Below are positions 55,133 to 63,873 of a stretch of 64,000 nucleotides of DNA, piece after piece (position 1 is the first letter of the stretch; each line of letters starts with the position of its first letter). The DNA comes from Cohnella algarum (GTDB taxonomy: Bacteria; Bacillota; Bacilli; Paenibacillales; Paenibacillaceae), in the NCBI RefSeq assembly GCF_016937515.1, contig NZ_JAFHKM010000002.1, positions 496,001-560,000 of the forward strand, read 5' to 3'. The translations under genes were made by a program, and so were the position numbers. The notes under the pieces are model-generated. The model had not been told where the DNA came from, made no database searches, and saw only the letters and a list, made by a program, of their open reading frames with translations.

Positions 55133-55312
55133 TCAGCTTTCTCCGGAAGCGAGCTCCTCACCCCTTTTGGCGCGTTCGACCGCCTCGCAGCTCAGGCAAA
55201 CGCCGAGCGGAACGTGAATTTTGTAAAATCCGGTCAAAAACAGCCGATGGGCCGACTCCTTGGGCAAAGACTGATTGCACCGCACGCAAAAAAACCGAAC
55301 CCCTTGCTTCAT
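55133..55312 (-). CDS. 59-residue protein with two CxxC pairs
   Basis: ATG 55312 follows GGAGAGAAGG. The protein begins MKQGVRFFCVRCNQSLPKES and has a second pair in GVCLSCEAVERAKRG. Two CxxC pairs about 25 residues apart suggest a zinc ribbon. I recognise no family. A longer frame to 55468 has no ribosome site. It precedes no obvious partner. Confidence 0.62.
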   Translation of the reverse strand: MKQGVRFFCVRCNQSLPKESAHRLFLTGFYKIHVPLGVCLSCEAVERAKRGEELASGES

Positions 55313-55516
55313 GGACCTTCTCTCCTTTTGTCCCCGCATGATCCGCGATACTAACTGTATCAAAGAAAGGGTAACGAGGAGAGCGAAATTTGTCAAGAAA
55401 AATCGAGCGAAATTGTCGTTTTTTCGGGAATAAACGTCGCCAAACGCGGTCGGCGATCGGAATCGCAACGAAATCGCATGCGAAAAGGAGGGGCGGGAGG
55501 GGAAAAACGCGGGGAA

Positions 55517-55984
55517 TTAAACGGCGCTTTTTCGGGATGCCAAAAGAGCCGCTTTTCTCAGCGGCCAAGAAAGGATAGGAAACCGGACCATCGACCAGCT
55601 CCAAACGAACGCGAAGAAGCCGCTCGCCTTCCTGATGCGGCGGCCGCGGCGAATCCAAACGAGCTTGCCCAAAATTTGCCCGTCTTCGATCGGTTCGTCG
55701 TATTGAAGATTCGTGTCCCCTTTCAACCGATAGCGATAGGCATGTTCCGCCCTTTCGACGCGATGCAGCCGATGCCCGATCAGCCGGCCGTCCCCGGTCG
55801 CGAACAGCAGCACGTCTCCGGGCCGGCAGGCGGACCGGTCCGCCTTCTCCAGGGCCAAAAAACGGCACGAGTCGCCCTCCCGAATGTACGGGAACATGCT
55901 GTAGCCGCGCGATCGGATGTCGATCCATCCGTGAAGTTCGAGAAACCGCTTGCAAACCTCGATCCGTTTCTCTTCGTGCAGCAT
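55517..55984 (-). CDS. S24/S26 (signal peptidase I-like) protein
   Basis: This 155-residue protein contains GYSMFPYIREGDSCRFLALE (catalytic Ser in SMxP-type context), RPGDVLLFAT, LIGHRLHRVE and YRLKGDTNLQYDEPI, where the Lys in LKGD is the general base position. It fits the S26 fold, and a hydrophobic segment lies near the C-terminus (GFFAFVWSWSMVRFPILSWP). Short S26 proteins occur near RiPP and PqqD/HPr-kinase-like genes, which fits its place here. Function in cleavage of the adjacent short peptide is a guess. Confidence 0.82.
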   Translation of the reverse strand: MLHEEKRIEVCKRFLELHGWIDIRSRGYSMFPYIREGDSCRFLALEKADRSACRPGDVLLFATGDGRLIGHRLHRVERAEHAYRYRLKGDTNLQYDEPIEDGQILGKLVWIRRGRRIRKASGFFAFVWSWSMVRFPILSWPLRKAALLASRKSAV

Positions 55985-56018
55985 TTTCGGTCACCTGACT
56001 CTGGATTCGTTCAAATGG

Positions 56019-56110
56019 AAAAACCGCGGACATCGCAGCATGAAGCGATGAGGCGGAGCGCGCCTTGAGTTCAAGGCCGCTCGCGAATTCGCTCTGCTTG
56101 CGATGTCCGC
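56019..56110 (-). terminator. Branched inverted-repeat structure ending in T5
   Basis: On the minus strand a 15-bp stem (56026-56040 with 56095-56110, one bulge) encloses two further hairpins: GCGAATTCGC, and GAGCG-GCCTTGA paired with TCAAGGC-GCGCTC. TTTTT follows. It lies between the MORN gene and the S26 gene and may be the terminator of the former or a structured leader of the latter. Confidence 0.5.
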
Positions 56111-56172
56111 CGGTCAACATCTTATTGCGTCAATCTGTATCATATTTTTATTCGTTAATTCGTTGATTCCCT

Positions 56173-57237
56173 CTATTGCGCATACTCGTTGTTTTTGAAT
56201 TGGCCGCGGTAAACTTCCTGCCCGTTCTCGTCGTAGACAACGCCGGATCCGCTGCGAGCGCCGAACGCGAACTCGCCGACGTACTTCCACTTGTCGGGCC
56301 ATACGTACTCGCCTGTTCCATGGATCATTCCGTCCAGGAAAGAACCGGTGTACGTCGAGCCGTCCGCCCAAACGATCGTCCCCTGTCCCGAAAACTTGTC
56401 GTTCGCAAACGAGCCGGTGTACGTATTGTCTCCCGTTTTCGCTTCGTCCTCGGCCAAGGGATTGCTAACGGCTTCGGCCTCCTCTTCCCGCCAAATGAAC
56501 GTTCCTTTCCCTTCCCTTTTGCCCGCTTTATATTCGCCTTCGTATTTCAACGTTCCGTCCCCGTAGTACCACTTGCCGGAGCCGTCCATCAAGTTGTTTT
56601 TCCAGCCGCCCTCGTATACGACGAAGCCTTTGTCGTCGAAGTACTTCCCTTGGCCTTCCAACTTGCCTTTTGCGAAGTCGCCTTCGTAGAAGGTCATTCC
56701 GTTCGGATAGACCAGCCTTCCCTTTCCTTCCCATAGACCGTCCTTCTGTTCGCCGACGTAGGTGAATTTGCCGCCGTTAAAGGCGTCGACGAATTGGGAA
56801 AGATCCGTCGTCACGATATTGATCAGCTTCTCGCTTTGGTTCCAGCTGACAAAGCGGCCTGTCGCTTCGCTGATGAACCGGAGCGGAACCATGACATAGT
56901 TGGCGGAGGCGAAGGGGGCGGCCTCCAGCGTGAAGGAAACGCCGTTGACATAAGCTTCCGTCTTTCCGACGAACAGCTCGATCTTGTAGCCCGCCTTCTC
57001 GGCCGTCACTTTCCGGGCCGCGGCGTCCCACTGGACCGTCATGCCGAGTTCTTCGAACGTCGGCCTGAATTGAACGTAAGTTCGGTTCTTTTTGGAGACG
57101 GGATGGACTTCGTATTCGATCGCTTCGCCGTCGATCTTTACCTGAATGACGGGCCCCTCCGCCGCGAAGGCGGAGACCGGCAGCAGCAGCAGGAGCAGCC
57201 CCGCGACAATCGTGATGACCAGTTTTTTCAAACGCAT
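56173..57237 (-). CDS. Secreted stalk-domain and MORN-repeat protein
   Basis: This 354-residue exported protein has a signal peptide ending at SAFAAEG, then a copper-amine-oxidase N-terminal-like stalk domain (about 30-145: VMVPLRFISEATGRFVSW). About eight MORN repeats follow (GKGRLVYPNGMTFYEGDFAK, GSGKWYYGDGTLKYEGEYK and so on). MORN repeats bind lipids or proteins in other systems; the stalk domain is common in Paenibacillaceae surface proteins. ATG 57237 follows GAGGAGG. It is 48 bases after the short peptide gene and may be co-transcribed. Confidence 0.88.
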   Translation of the reverse strand: MRLKKLVITIVAGLLLLLLPVSAFAAEGPVIQVKIDGEAIEYEVHPVSKKNRTYVQFRPTFEELGMTVQWDAAARKVTAEKAGYKIELFVGKTEAYVNGVSFTLEAAPFASANYVMVPLRFISEATGRFVSWNQSEKLINIVTTDLSQFVDAFNGGKFTYVGEQKDGLWEGKGRLVYPNGMTFYEGDFAKGKLEGQGKYFDDKGFVVYEGGWKNNLMDGSGKWYYGDGTLKYEGEYKAGKREGKGTFIWREEEAEAVSNPLAEDEAKTGDNTYTGSFANDKFSGQGTIVWADGSTYTGSFLDGMIHGTGEYVWPDKWKYVGEFAFGARSGSGVVYDENGQEVYRGQFKNNEYAQ

Positions 57238-57285
57238 GTACCTCCTCGTTCAATCGCTTTTCCGAATCGGCCCGGTCAGGCCGGA

Positions 57286-57459
57286 TCAGTGCGATCCCAT
57301 ATCTCCCGACTTGGGCAGGAACGGAATCGTGTAGTCGACGCCTCTAAGCCGTTCCGGCTGGAACGGCGCGATTCCGCCGATCGGACCTGAAAATGCCGTT
57401 TCGAAACGAATGGGAACCACTTGCAAAACCGCAGGGGCCTCATAAGGCTTCTTCTCCAT
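57286..57459 (-). CDS. Short RiPP-precursor-like peptide
   Basis: This 57-residue peptide has ATG 57459 after GGGAGG at 8 bases. It begins MEKKPYEAPAVLQVVPI, with a YxxP motif as in leaders bound by PqqD-type recognition elements. It then reads RFETAFSGPIGGIAPFQPE and ends SGDMGSH. It directly follows a PqqD gene and an HPr-kinase-like gene. The core does not fit a lasso ring: no acid lies 7-9 residues after a Gly/Ala/Ser following the leader Thr. The modification and product are unknown. Confidence 0.7.
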   Translation of the reverse strand: MEKKPYEAPAVLQVVPIRFETAFSGPIGGIAPFQPERLRGVDYTIPFLPKSGDMGSH

Positions 57460-57485
57460 GTAGGTAACCTCCCGATCAAACCTTT

Positions 57486-57767
57486 TTAAGAACTCATGCC
57501 TTGCTTCGAACGAAACCGATTTCCGCCAGCTGCTGCAAAAAAAAAGGCAACGTCCCGTTCGGCGGCTTCGCGGCCAATTTCGTACCTTGCCTGCACGGCC
57601 TCCGTCAACTGCCCGATGTCCAGAGCCTGTTTCTCCAGGCATTCCCAGACAAACCCGCCGACTTCGTTTACCTGCGCAACCACTCCCCTCTCCGCCTCGA
57701 CAATCATCCACTCGCCATCCATAACGACGGATTTCGCATGCTCCGTCCGTTCGAATGCAGCCGTCAC
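57486..57767 (-). CDS. PqqD family peptide-recognition protein (T9 frameshift at the end)
   Basis: The GTG start at 57767 is preceded by GGGAG and overlaps the kinase stop (GTGA). The protein runs GVVAQVNEVGGFVWECLEKQ and ALDIGQLTEAVQARYEIG, the PqqD winged-helix pattern used to bind RiPP leaders. After RDVAFF the written frame passes a nine-T run and ends in an odd GGNRFRSKQGMSS (57486). With eight T residues it would read FLQQLAEIGFVRSKA and stop at 57494, a normal PqqD ending, giving 90 residues. So the last helix is altered by one base. Confidence 0.85.
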   Translation of the reverse strand: MTAAFERTEHAKSVVMDGEWMIVEAERGVVAQVNEVGGFVWECLEKQALDIGQLTEAVQARYEIGREAAERDVAFFFAAAGGNRFRSKQGMSS

Positions 57768-58546
57768 GAAATCAACTCCCAAAATGCGTCGTTCTTTTGG
57801 AAAAACAAATCGTAGGATCGGACGCGGGAAGCCAGCGTTTCGATCAATCGGATAACCTTGACCGTTTCCTCGGGGGCATGCGGCCAGTAAAACACGGCGT
57901 TCATCAGCTTGCGAAAGGCGTCCGATCCGGCAAGCTCGGTCCGTTCGACGCGTTCGGACTGATTCAGAAAATGAACGGCGGCCAGCGGGTACGAGACCTC
58001 TCCGTTGTTCGCTTCCGAATCGCTTCGAAACGGAGAGTCATAGACGCGAACGTTCCCGTCTTCGGGGATGCAAACAAGAGACGCTTCATCCGACAAAACG
58101 GGACGCGACCGCGACATCAAGGCGACCGTCGACTTTCCGGCCCCCGAGCGGCCGGCGAACAAGTAGGCGTTTCCTCGATCCGCAACGCCGGACGAATGGA
58201 TCAGCACCCCCCATCCGCGAAACGCGATCAACGCGCTGTACAGGTGAACCATCGCATGCTTGAGCGCCAACGGATCGCGCACCTCGAGCCAGGACTCGGC
58301 ATAATCCTTCGCGACCCGAAGGCGATAATCGCTTCGCGTATAGGCGGTAACCGCGTTCGTCCGGTCGACCGCGACTTCGTAGCCCATAAAGGGCCGTCCG
58401 TACCCGTCGGCGACGTGCAGGACCGTATCCGGCTCCGCGGCGGAGTCGTCCGTCCGAAACAGCCCGCGAAACCAGTTCTCGATCCAAGCGGCCGAAGCGC
58501 GAATTCGCACCTTGTGCACGGCGATGGAAATCGTGAAATCGGACAC
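57764..58546 (-). CDS. HPr kinase-related protein (HprK-like)
   Basis: This 260-residue protein has the P-loop YLFAGRSGAGKSTVALMS, then SDEASLVCIPEDG and a C-terminal helical part. It resembles the kinase-like proteins found with PqqD in lasso and other RiPP clusters, e.g. the paeninodin precursor kinase. Such kinases phosphorylate a Ser of the precursor tail; here SGD near the peptide C-terminus is a candidate. The start is GTG 58546 after GAGGAG; the longer frame lacks a site. It has its own promoter and is coupled to PqqD. Confidence 0.85.
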   Translation of the reverse strand: MSDFTISIAVHKVRIRASAAWIENWFRGLFRTDDSAAEPDTVLHVADGYGRPFMGYEVAVDRTNAVTAYTRSDYRLRVAKDYAESWLEVRDPLALKHAMVHLYSALIAFRGWGVLIHSSGVADRGNAYLFAGRSGAGKSTVALMSRSRPVLSDEASLVCIPEDGNVRVYDSPFRSDSEANNGEVSYPLAAVHFLNQSERVERTELAGSDAFRKLMNAVFYWPHAPEETVKVIRLIETLASRVRSYDLFFQKNDAFWELIS

Positions 58547-58611
58547 AGTCGTTCTCTCCTCGATGTCCGGGATGGGCACCGCCCGGCAGGCGAGCGGAAA
58601 AATTTGTAACT

Positions 58612-58641
58612 ATCATATGATACGTAATGTATCTTTGTCAA
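58612..58641 (-). promoter_or_regulatory. Sigma-A promoter of the kinase-PqqD-peptide unit, with palindrome
   Basis: TTGACA (58636-58641) and TATGAT (58612-58617) are 18 bases apart. A perfect palindrome TATCATATGATA (58611-58622) covers the -10 box and could be an operator. Confidence 0.75.
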
Positions 58642-58692
58642 GCATGGTTTCATCATAGGCTCCGCGCATTAAATGCAGAAACCTTGCGCCCG

Positions 58693-60036
58693 TTACGGGG
58701 AAATCCCGGGCTGTTCGTTAGCCGCATTCTTTTTTTTCATCTGCTCGAGGTACATCAAACCGATCAGACCGACGACAAACAGCATATAGGCGGGTTCTTC
58801 CATCCATTGAAATACCGCCCCGTGAATCACGATGGTAATGACCAGGAACTTCGAATAATTATTAAAGCACAGCTTCCGATAGACGAAGAACCACATTGTG
58901 ATGTAGATGATTAGTCCGAGTAGACCAAGATCGCCATATACGCCCATCCAAGAAAACAATAACGACCACATGCTAGATCCCGTTTGGGAATTGGTAATCC
59001 AGTCCGCTTGCTGAACTTCCCAAATGTAGCTCGTAGCCGGATGAATCGTAGCTCCCAGTTGGGATAGAAATCCGTAGTAATCCGGCATGATTTGCGCCAA
59101 TCTTCCAACTGTGTGACCGGGACCAAGACCAAATAAGCCGTCTTTAAAGGATTGGTGGTATGAATGAATAATGTCGAATACTTGAAGCTTGGCCAGCAAT
59201 CCCTGAAACGACTTATCGTAATCGGCCCAGTCCGCAAGTTGAGGGAACACCGTTTCCATCATCACCCACACAATGCCAACCAAACCGGACAGCGTGAGAA
59301 GGTAGATCATCATTCTTTTTACGCTATAGAAGTTGAAAACGGTCAATAAAGCGAGGCTGATCATAAATACAACCAGCGTTTGCTTATTGTCGACAAATGC
59401 CGTTACGAGCAGTTGAACGAGAATGAAGCCGGCTTTGAGTTTGATGGACTTTATGTGGGTAAGCGCATAAATGATGCTCGATAATGCAATGGCTCCGGCC
59501 ACGTGGTGCCCTGCGCCCATGTTAAGAAATACGCCTTTCACATCGTCTTTTCTGAGGCCGAGCGCAAAGTATTCGACAAATGCGAATGCGGCGTTGATCA
59601 AGGCAAAGACAAAGAAGAATTGTCTTAGGCTGCTGATATGATGTTCGGACCACTCTCGATTGACCATGATATACAACAGAACAAACGGCTGAGATAACAT
59701 GACGAATTCGAGAACGAAGTTTATGGCTCCCGCTCCTGAGTTTACGGCGCTAAGCGCAATCGATCCGGACAGTAAAAAAAGCATCATGTAAATCGGATAC
59801 GCCGCTTTCGTTTGGATATTCAATAATACGAACGTAGCGATGATAGCGAAAAACGCATAATGCACGAAGTTGAATACGCCCGGAACCCCTACGGCCGTTA
59901 CGATACGAGAATAGAACGCAAGGATTAACGAAAACATAAGGATTCGAACGTAAGTATCGCTCGTGTGCAAAGTCTGGTTGTCATTCATCGTCATGTAATG
60001 CAGCCGTGTCGATGCAGGATTCATATTCATCATCAT
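58693..60036 (-). CDS. O-antigen ligase/polymerase-like membrane protein
   Basis: This 447-residue protein has about ten membrane helices and a large outer loop (FDIIHSYHQSFKDGLFGLGP) of the Wzy/WaaL type. It probably joins or polymerises surface glycans. ATG 60036 follows GGGGAG. The gene is visibly more AT-rich than its surroundings, which suggests transfer. It lies between a nucleotidyltransferase gene and the kinase-PqqD-peptide unit. Confidence 0.82.
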   Translation of the reverse strand: MMMNMNPASTRLHYMTMNDNQTLHTSDTYVRILMFSLILAFYSRIVTAVGVPGVFNFVHYAFFAIIATFVLLNIQTKAAYPIYMMLFLLSGSIALSAVNSGAGAINFVLEFVMLSQPFVLLYIMVNREWSEHHISSLRQFFFVFALINAAFAFVEYFALGLRKDDVKGVFLNMGAGHHVAGAIALSSIIYALTHIKSIKLKAGFILVQLLVTAFVDNKQTLVVFMISLALLTVFNFYSVKRMMIYLLTLSGLVGIVWVMMETVFPQLADWADYDKSFQGLLAKLQVFDIIHSYHQSFKDGLFGLGPGHTVGRLAQIMPDYYGFLSQLGATIHPATSYIWEVQQADWITNSQTGSSMWSLLFSWMGVYGDLGLLGLIIYITMWFFVYRKLCFNNYSKFLVITIVIHGAVFQWMEEPAYMLFVVGLIGLMYLEQMKKKNAANEQPGISP

Positions 60037-60066
60037 TTTTCTCCCCGCATGAATGAATGAAAAGAG

Positions 60067-61262
60067 TCACTTTGTCGGTTGCTCTCTCGCTTTTTGGAAA
60101 AACGTTCGTTTCATCCATCGCAAAACCCAAAGAAACGGACGCAAGGGAAAGTAAAGAAAATGGAGTTTTCGCGGCAAAGGCAGCGTCAGGGCATCCTGAT
60201 AGCTGGGATAGAGCAGTCTTCTGACGTACGCTGCCTTATGCCGGTTCGACAGCAATCGATACCAGTATCGATTGAATTCCTTGGACGAGCCTTCCGCCGC
60301 TGGCTCATTTATGAAAAAGAGCGCCTCCTGGGCCAATCGCCGGGAATGCCGTTTCGACATCATGCTCCTCATTTCCCTGACCGGGGAACCGAGCAACCCG
60401 GACGCCAGCAGCAAAGCCTGGCCGCCCAAATGCCGGCAATGATACTTTTTAAATAGCGCTTCGGTCCTGCTCCAGGCCAAACCGAGATGAATCATCCGGT
60501 CGATATCCACCAGCCAGCGCAGCCGAAACCAGGCATGCTTTGCTCCGTGAGCCACCAAATAAAAAAACAAGTCCTCTTTCCCGAGCGTGTAGACGGGATA
60601 GTTCGAAAATTGCTGCTTGTTTTTCCGTTCCCATAGTTCATCGAAAGAAGGTTCTTTTCCGAAATTCGCGTACAGTCTCCAATGAAGTTCGATTTGAATG
60701 CCCTTTTCAGAATGGATATAAGAGTCGTTTCTCCTTTTGATTTTCCATTCGTTCAATATCCGGGGGCCTTCCCCGAATCTTACGTAACCCGATTGAAGCA
60801 GGAGAGACTCCGCTTTTTCAAAGTCCTCCAGAGGAACCAGGATATCCAGGTCTTTGGAATTTCGAAAAGAGATGTCCCCATGGAGCAACTGCGCCAATGC
60901 AGGCCCTTTAACGACAGAGCTCTTACCCGGTTGTTTTCGAACAATTCATTCACTCGGTCCAGTTCGGCCGTTAAATAAAGCATTTGCAGCGTATTGGAAA
61001 CGCACAAGCGATGGATTTCTTCCGAAACTTGCTTCGGGACGATTGTTCGGTTTACGGATTGGAGGATGTGGCGAATGGAGGGGTAAACCCGATGAAATTC
61101 CACGAGTTTGAGAAAGAGGAACCAGTCTGTTCCGTCGTCGATTTTTTGAGCAACGCGCTCCAATCTTTCCGGTCGATTCGATAATTCCAGCATTGCTACC
61201 AACAAATGAAGCTCTTTGGAAAACGAACCGAGGTCCAGTCCTGATTCAATAGAACTACTCAC
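60067..61262 (-). pseudogene. Nucleotidyltransferase family protein, single frameshift
   Basis: GTG 61262 follows AGGAGG. The first frame reads SSSIESGLDLGSFSKELHLL... to RVRALSLKG, then goes wrong (LHWRSCSMG). The other frame continues as expected: LAQLLHGDISFRNSKDLDIL, VPLEDFEKAE, with the Dx-D catalytic pair in KDLDILV, and ends at 60067. Restoring one base (GGCCT to GGCCCT) near 60901-60906 gives 398 residues. Similar nucleotidyltransferases (e.g. PadE of paeninodin clusters) accompany lasso and glycan genes. Substrate unknown. Confidence 0.8.
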
Positions 61263-61407
61263 CGCTATCTTCCTCCTCAGCCGATAGCCCGTACGTTTGA
61301 ATGCCGTGAACATCGAGATGCCTTCTCCGGCTTCCGGAATCGTTCACTTGCGTCCCCCCCAATCCCTCCCAACAGCACCTCGCGTTGGTCGGATATCGCG
61401 TTTAACG

Positions 61408-61430
61408 AAAAAAAAGTCCGGGGACCGGAC
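61408..61430 (-). terminator. Intrinsic terminator after ugd
   Basis: On the minus strand GTCCGG-TCC-CCGGAC is followed by eight T residues, ending the ugd transcript before the nucleotidyltransferase gene. Confidence 0.85.
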
Positions 61431-61466
61431 AGACATGCCGTCATTCCCCAGACTTTGCTCTTCGGC

Positions 61467-62879
61467 TCAAACCGCAACGGTTTTATCCGCCCTGCTTTCC
61501 TGTTTGGAGGAGCCGACTCCCAATCCTTCGGCATCAAAGCCGATCTCGCGCAAATACAAATGGTCGAGGAAGTTCCGGGTATCGAGAAGATACGGGGTAC
61601 GAACCTTGTTGAACATTTCCTTCCAATCCAAGTCCGCATACTCCTGCCAGTGCGTCAGCAGCACGAGCCCGTCGACCTGTTCCGCCACTTCGAGGGGATC
61701 GTCGCAATAGGCGATATCCAGTTCCGGATTCAACGCGCGGAACATCGTCATTCCTTGCGGATCGTGAACTTTGATCCGGGCCCCGACTTCGGCGAATTCG
61801 CGGATGATGACGGATGCCTGGGTATTTCTTGCGTCATCCGTGTTCGGTTTGAACGTAAGGCCGAGAATGCCGATCGTTTTGCCGTTCAGCGACTTCAACC
61901 GGCGCTTGATTTTGTCGGCCACGAAGTTGTGCATCTGCAGATTGGATTGCACCGCGGCCTCGATGACGCCCAGTTCGCACCCGTATTTCCGGCTCGTGGC
62001 CAACAGTTCGGCCGTATCCTTCGGGAAGCAGCTTCCGCTCCAGCCGCTGGAGACCTGCAGAAATTTGTTGCCGATCCGGGAATCGAGTCCCATTCCTTTG
62101 GACACGGCCGTCACGTCGGCTCCCAAAACCTCGCACAGCCGGGCGATTTCGTTGATATAGCTGATCTTCACGGCCAAAAACGCGTTCGATGCGTATTTGA
62201 TCATTTCGGCGCTTTTGATATCCGTTTCGAAATAATCCGGCTTCTTGTTGTCGAGTTTGTAGTCGAATTGAAAATCGGCGCTTTTTTCGAAGTAATTTTC
62301 CCGTTGGACGATTCCTTGATAAAGAGCGCTCATCATCGCCCTGGCGCGTTCGTTGTCCGCCCCGATGACGATCCGGTCGGGGAAGAACACGTCCTCCAGG
62401 GCGTACCCTTCGCGCAAAAATTCGGGGTTGCTGACGACGGCAAAATGCTCGTTCGGAATCAGGCCGGAATTCTCCTCTATAATGGAGGAAACGAGATCGG
62501 CCGTGCCGACGGGAACGGTCGATTTATTGACGATGACCGTAAACCGTTCGGCATTCAAATGCTTGCCGATCCCCTGCGCCGCCAGCTTGATATATTTCAG
62601 ATCGGCCGTGCCGTCCGGCTTCGAAGGCGTGCCGACGCCAATGAAAACAACATCCGCCTCGCGCACGACCTCGTAATGATCGACCGCGAAAAGCGTATTG
62701 CCGATGTAGGAAGAGATCAATTCGTCCAACCCCGGCTCGTAGATCGGGCTTTTCCCCGAATTGATGAGCTCCACCTTTTTCCTGTCGATATCGATCACGG
62801 TCGTCTTGTGCCCAAGCGTTGCAAATGCAGCGCCCGTGACGCTCCCCACATAACCCGAACCGATGCATACGATATTCAT
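61467..62879 (-). CDS. ugd: UDP-glucose 6-dehydrogenase
   Basis: This 470-residue enzyme oxidises UDP-glucose to UDP-glucuronate with two NAD+. Motifs: NIVCIGSGYVGSVTGAAFA, the catalytic Cys in SSGWSGSCFPKDTAELLATS, and GLTFKPNTDDARNTQ. ATG 62879 follows AAGGAGG. It follows the UDP-xylose synthase gene by 28 bases, so together they make UDP-glucuronate and UDP-xylose for a surface glycan. Confidence 0.96.
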   Translation of the reverse strand: MNIVCIGSGYVGSVTGAAFATLGHKTTVIDIDRKKVELINSGKSPIYEPGLDELISSYIGNTLFAVDHYEVVREADVVFIGVGTPSKPDGTADLKYIKLAAQGIGKHLNAERFTVIVNKSTVPVGTADLVSSIIEENSGLIPNEHFAVVSNPEFLREGYALEDVFFPDRIVIGADNERARAMMSALYQGIVQRENYFEKSADFQFDYKLDNKKPDYFETDIKSAEMIKYASNAFLAVKISYINEIARLCEVLGADVTAVSKGMGLDSRIGNKFLQVSSGWSGSCFPKDTAELLATSRKYGCELGVIEAAVQSNLQMHNFVADKIKRRLKSLNGKTIGILGLTFKPNTDDARNTQASVIIREFAEVGARIKVHDPQGMTMFRALNPELDIAYCDDPLEVAEQVDGLVLLTHWQEYADLDWKEMFNKVRTPYLLDTRNFLDHLYLREIGFDAEGLGVGSSKQESRADKTVAV

Positions 62880-62907
62880 GATAAGCCTCCTTATTTTTCT
62901 TTTGAAA

Positions 62908-63873
62908 TTAAACGTCCGCGGCCAGCAATTGCTCCCTGTATACGGAAATCGTCCGCTTCAGCCCTTCTTCCAGATCGATTTCGGGTTCCCAGTTCAACAG
63001 GCGTCTTGCTTTCTCGATGACCGGACGGCGGACCTTCGGGTCGTCCTTCGGAAGATCGTGAAACGTGATCCGGCTGGACGATTCGGCCAACCGCTTCACC
63101 GTTTGCGCCACTTCCAGAATGGTGTACTCTACGGGGTTGCCGACGTTGATGATTTCTCCGGTCGCCTGATCGGCATCCATGGCAAGCCGGAAGGCGCGAA
63201 GCGTGTCGTCCACATAGCAGAAGGAACGGGTCTGGCTGCCGTCGCCGTAGACCGTAATGTCCTGGCCGGTCAAAGCCTGGGTGACAAAGTTCGAGATGAC
63301 CCTTCCGTCGTCGTTCCGGAGGCCGGCGGAGTACGTATTGAAAATGCGCACCACCTTGGTGCTCACGCCGTAGAGCCGGTTGTACTCGTAGCAATAGACC
63401 TCGCCCAGCCTTTTCGCTTCGTCGTAGCAGGCCCGGGGCCCCCACGTATTCACGTTTCCCCGATAGTCCTCCGGTTGGGGATGAACCTCGGGATCCCCGT
63501 AAGCCTCGCTGGTGCTGGCATATAAAATTTTGGCGCCGGTCCGTTTGGCCAATTCCAGCATATTTTGCGTTCCGATCGTGTTGACGCTGATCGTTTCCAA
63601 CGAGGATGCCTGGTAAAACCGCGGAGAAGCTGGAGAGGCGAGATGGTAAATTTCCTCGACGTCCTGCAGCTCGGGCAAATCGAGCGTTTCGCGCCGGGAC
63701 ACGTCGGATTCGATAAACGAGAAGGCCGGATGACCGATCAGACCGTCCAGATTTTTGGATTTGCCCGTCGACAAATTGTCCATGCCGACGACCCGATCCC
63801 CTGCTTCGACAAGCGATTTGGCCAAATGGGAGCCCAGGAATCCCGCTGCGCCCGTAATCAATATTTTTTTCAT
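62908..63873 (-). CDS. UDP-glucuronate decarboxylase (UDP-xylose synthase), SDR family
   Basis: This 321-residue extended SDR enzyme has NAD motif ITGAAGFLGSHLAKSLVE, YASTSEAYGDPEVHPQPEDY, GPRACYDEAKRLGEVYCYEY (YxxxK) and the family ending NVGNPVEYTILEVAQ. These match UXS enzymes, which make UDP-xylose from UDP-glucuronate. ATG at 63873 follows AGGGAG. It is upstream of ugd in one operon. Confidence 0.93.
   Translation of the reverse strand: MKKILITGAAGFLGSHLAKSLVEAGDRVVGMDNLSTGKSKNLDGLIGHPAFSFIESDVSRRETLDLPELQDVEEIYHLASPASPRFYQASSLETISVNTIGTQNMLELAKRTGAKILYASTSEAYGDPEVHPQPEDYRGNVNTWGPRACYDEAKRLGEVYCYEYNRLYGVSTKVVRIFNTYSAGLRNDDGRVISNFVTQALTGQDITVYGDGSQTRSFCYVDDTLRAFRLAMDADQATGEIINVGNPVEYTILEVAQTVKRLAESSSRITFHDLPKDDPKVRRPVIEKARRLLNWEPEIDLEEGLKRTISVYREQLLAADV

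Noticed and set aside
57286..57459. Short peptide as a classical lasso precursor
   Set aside because: No Asp/Glu at ring position 7-9 after a suitable first core residue, and no cyclase or B2 protease gene in the window.
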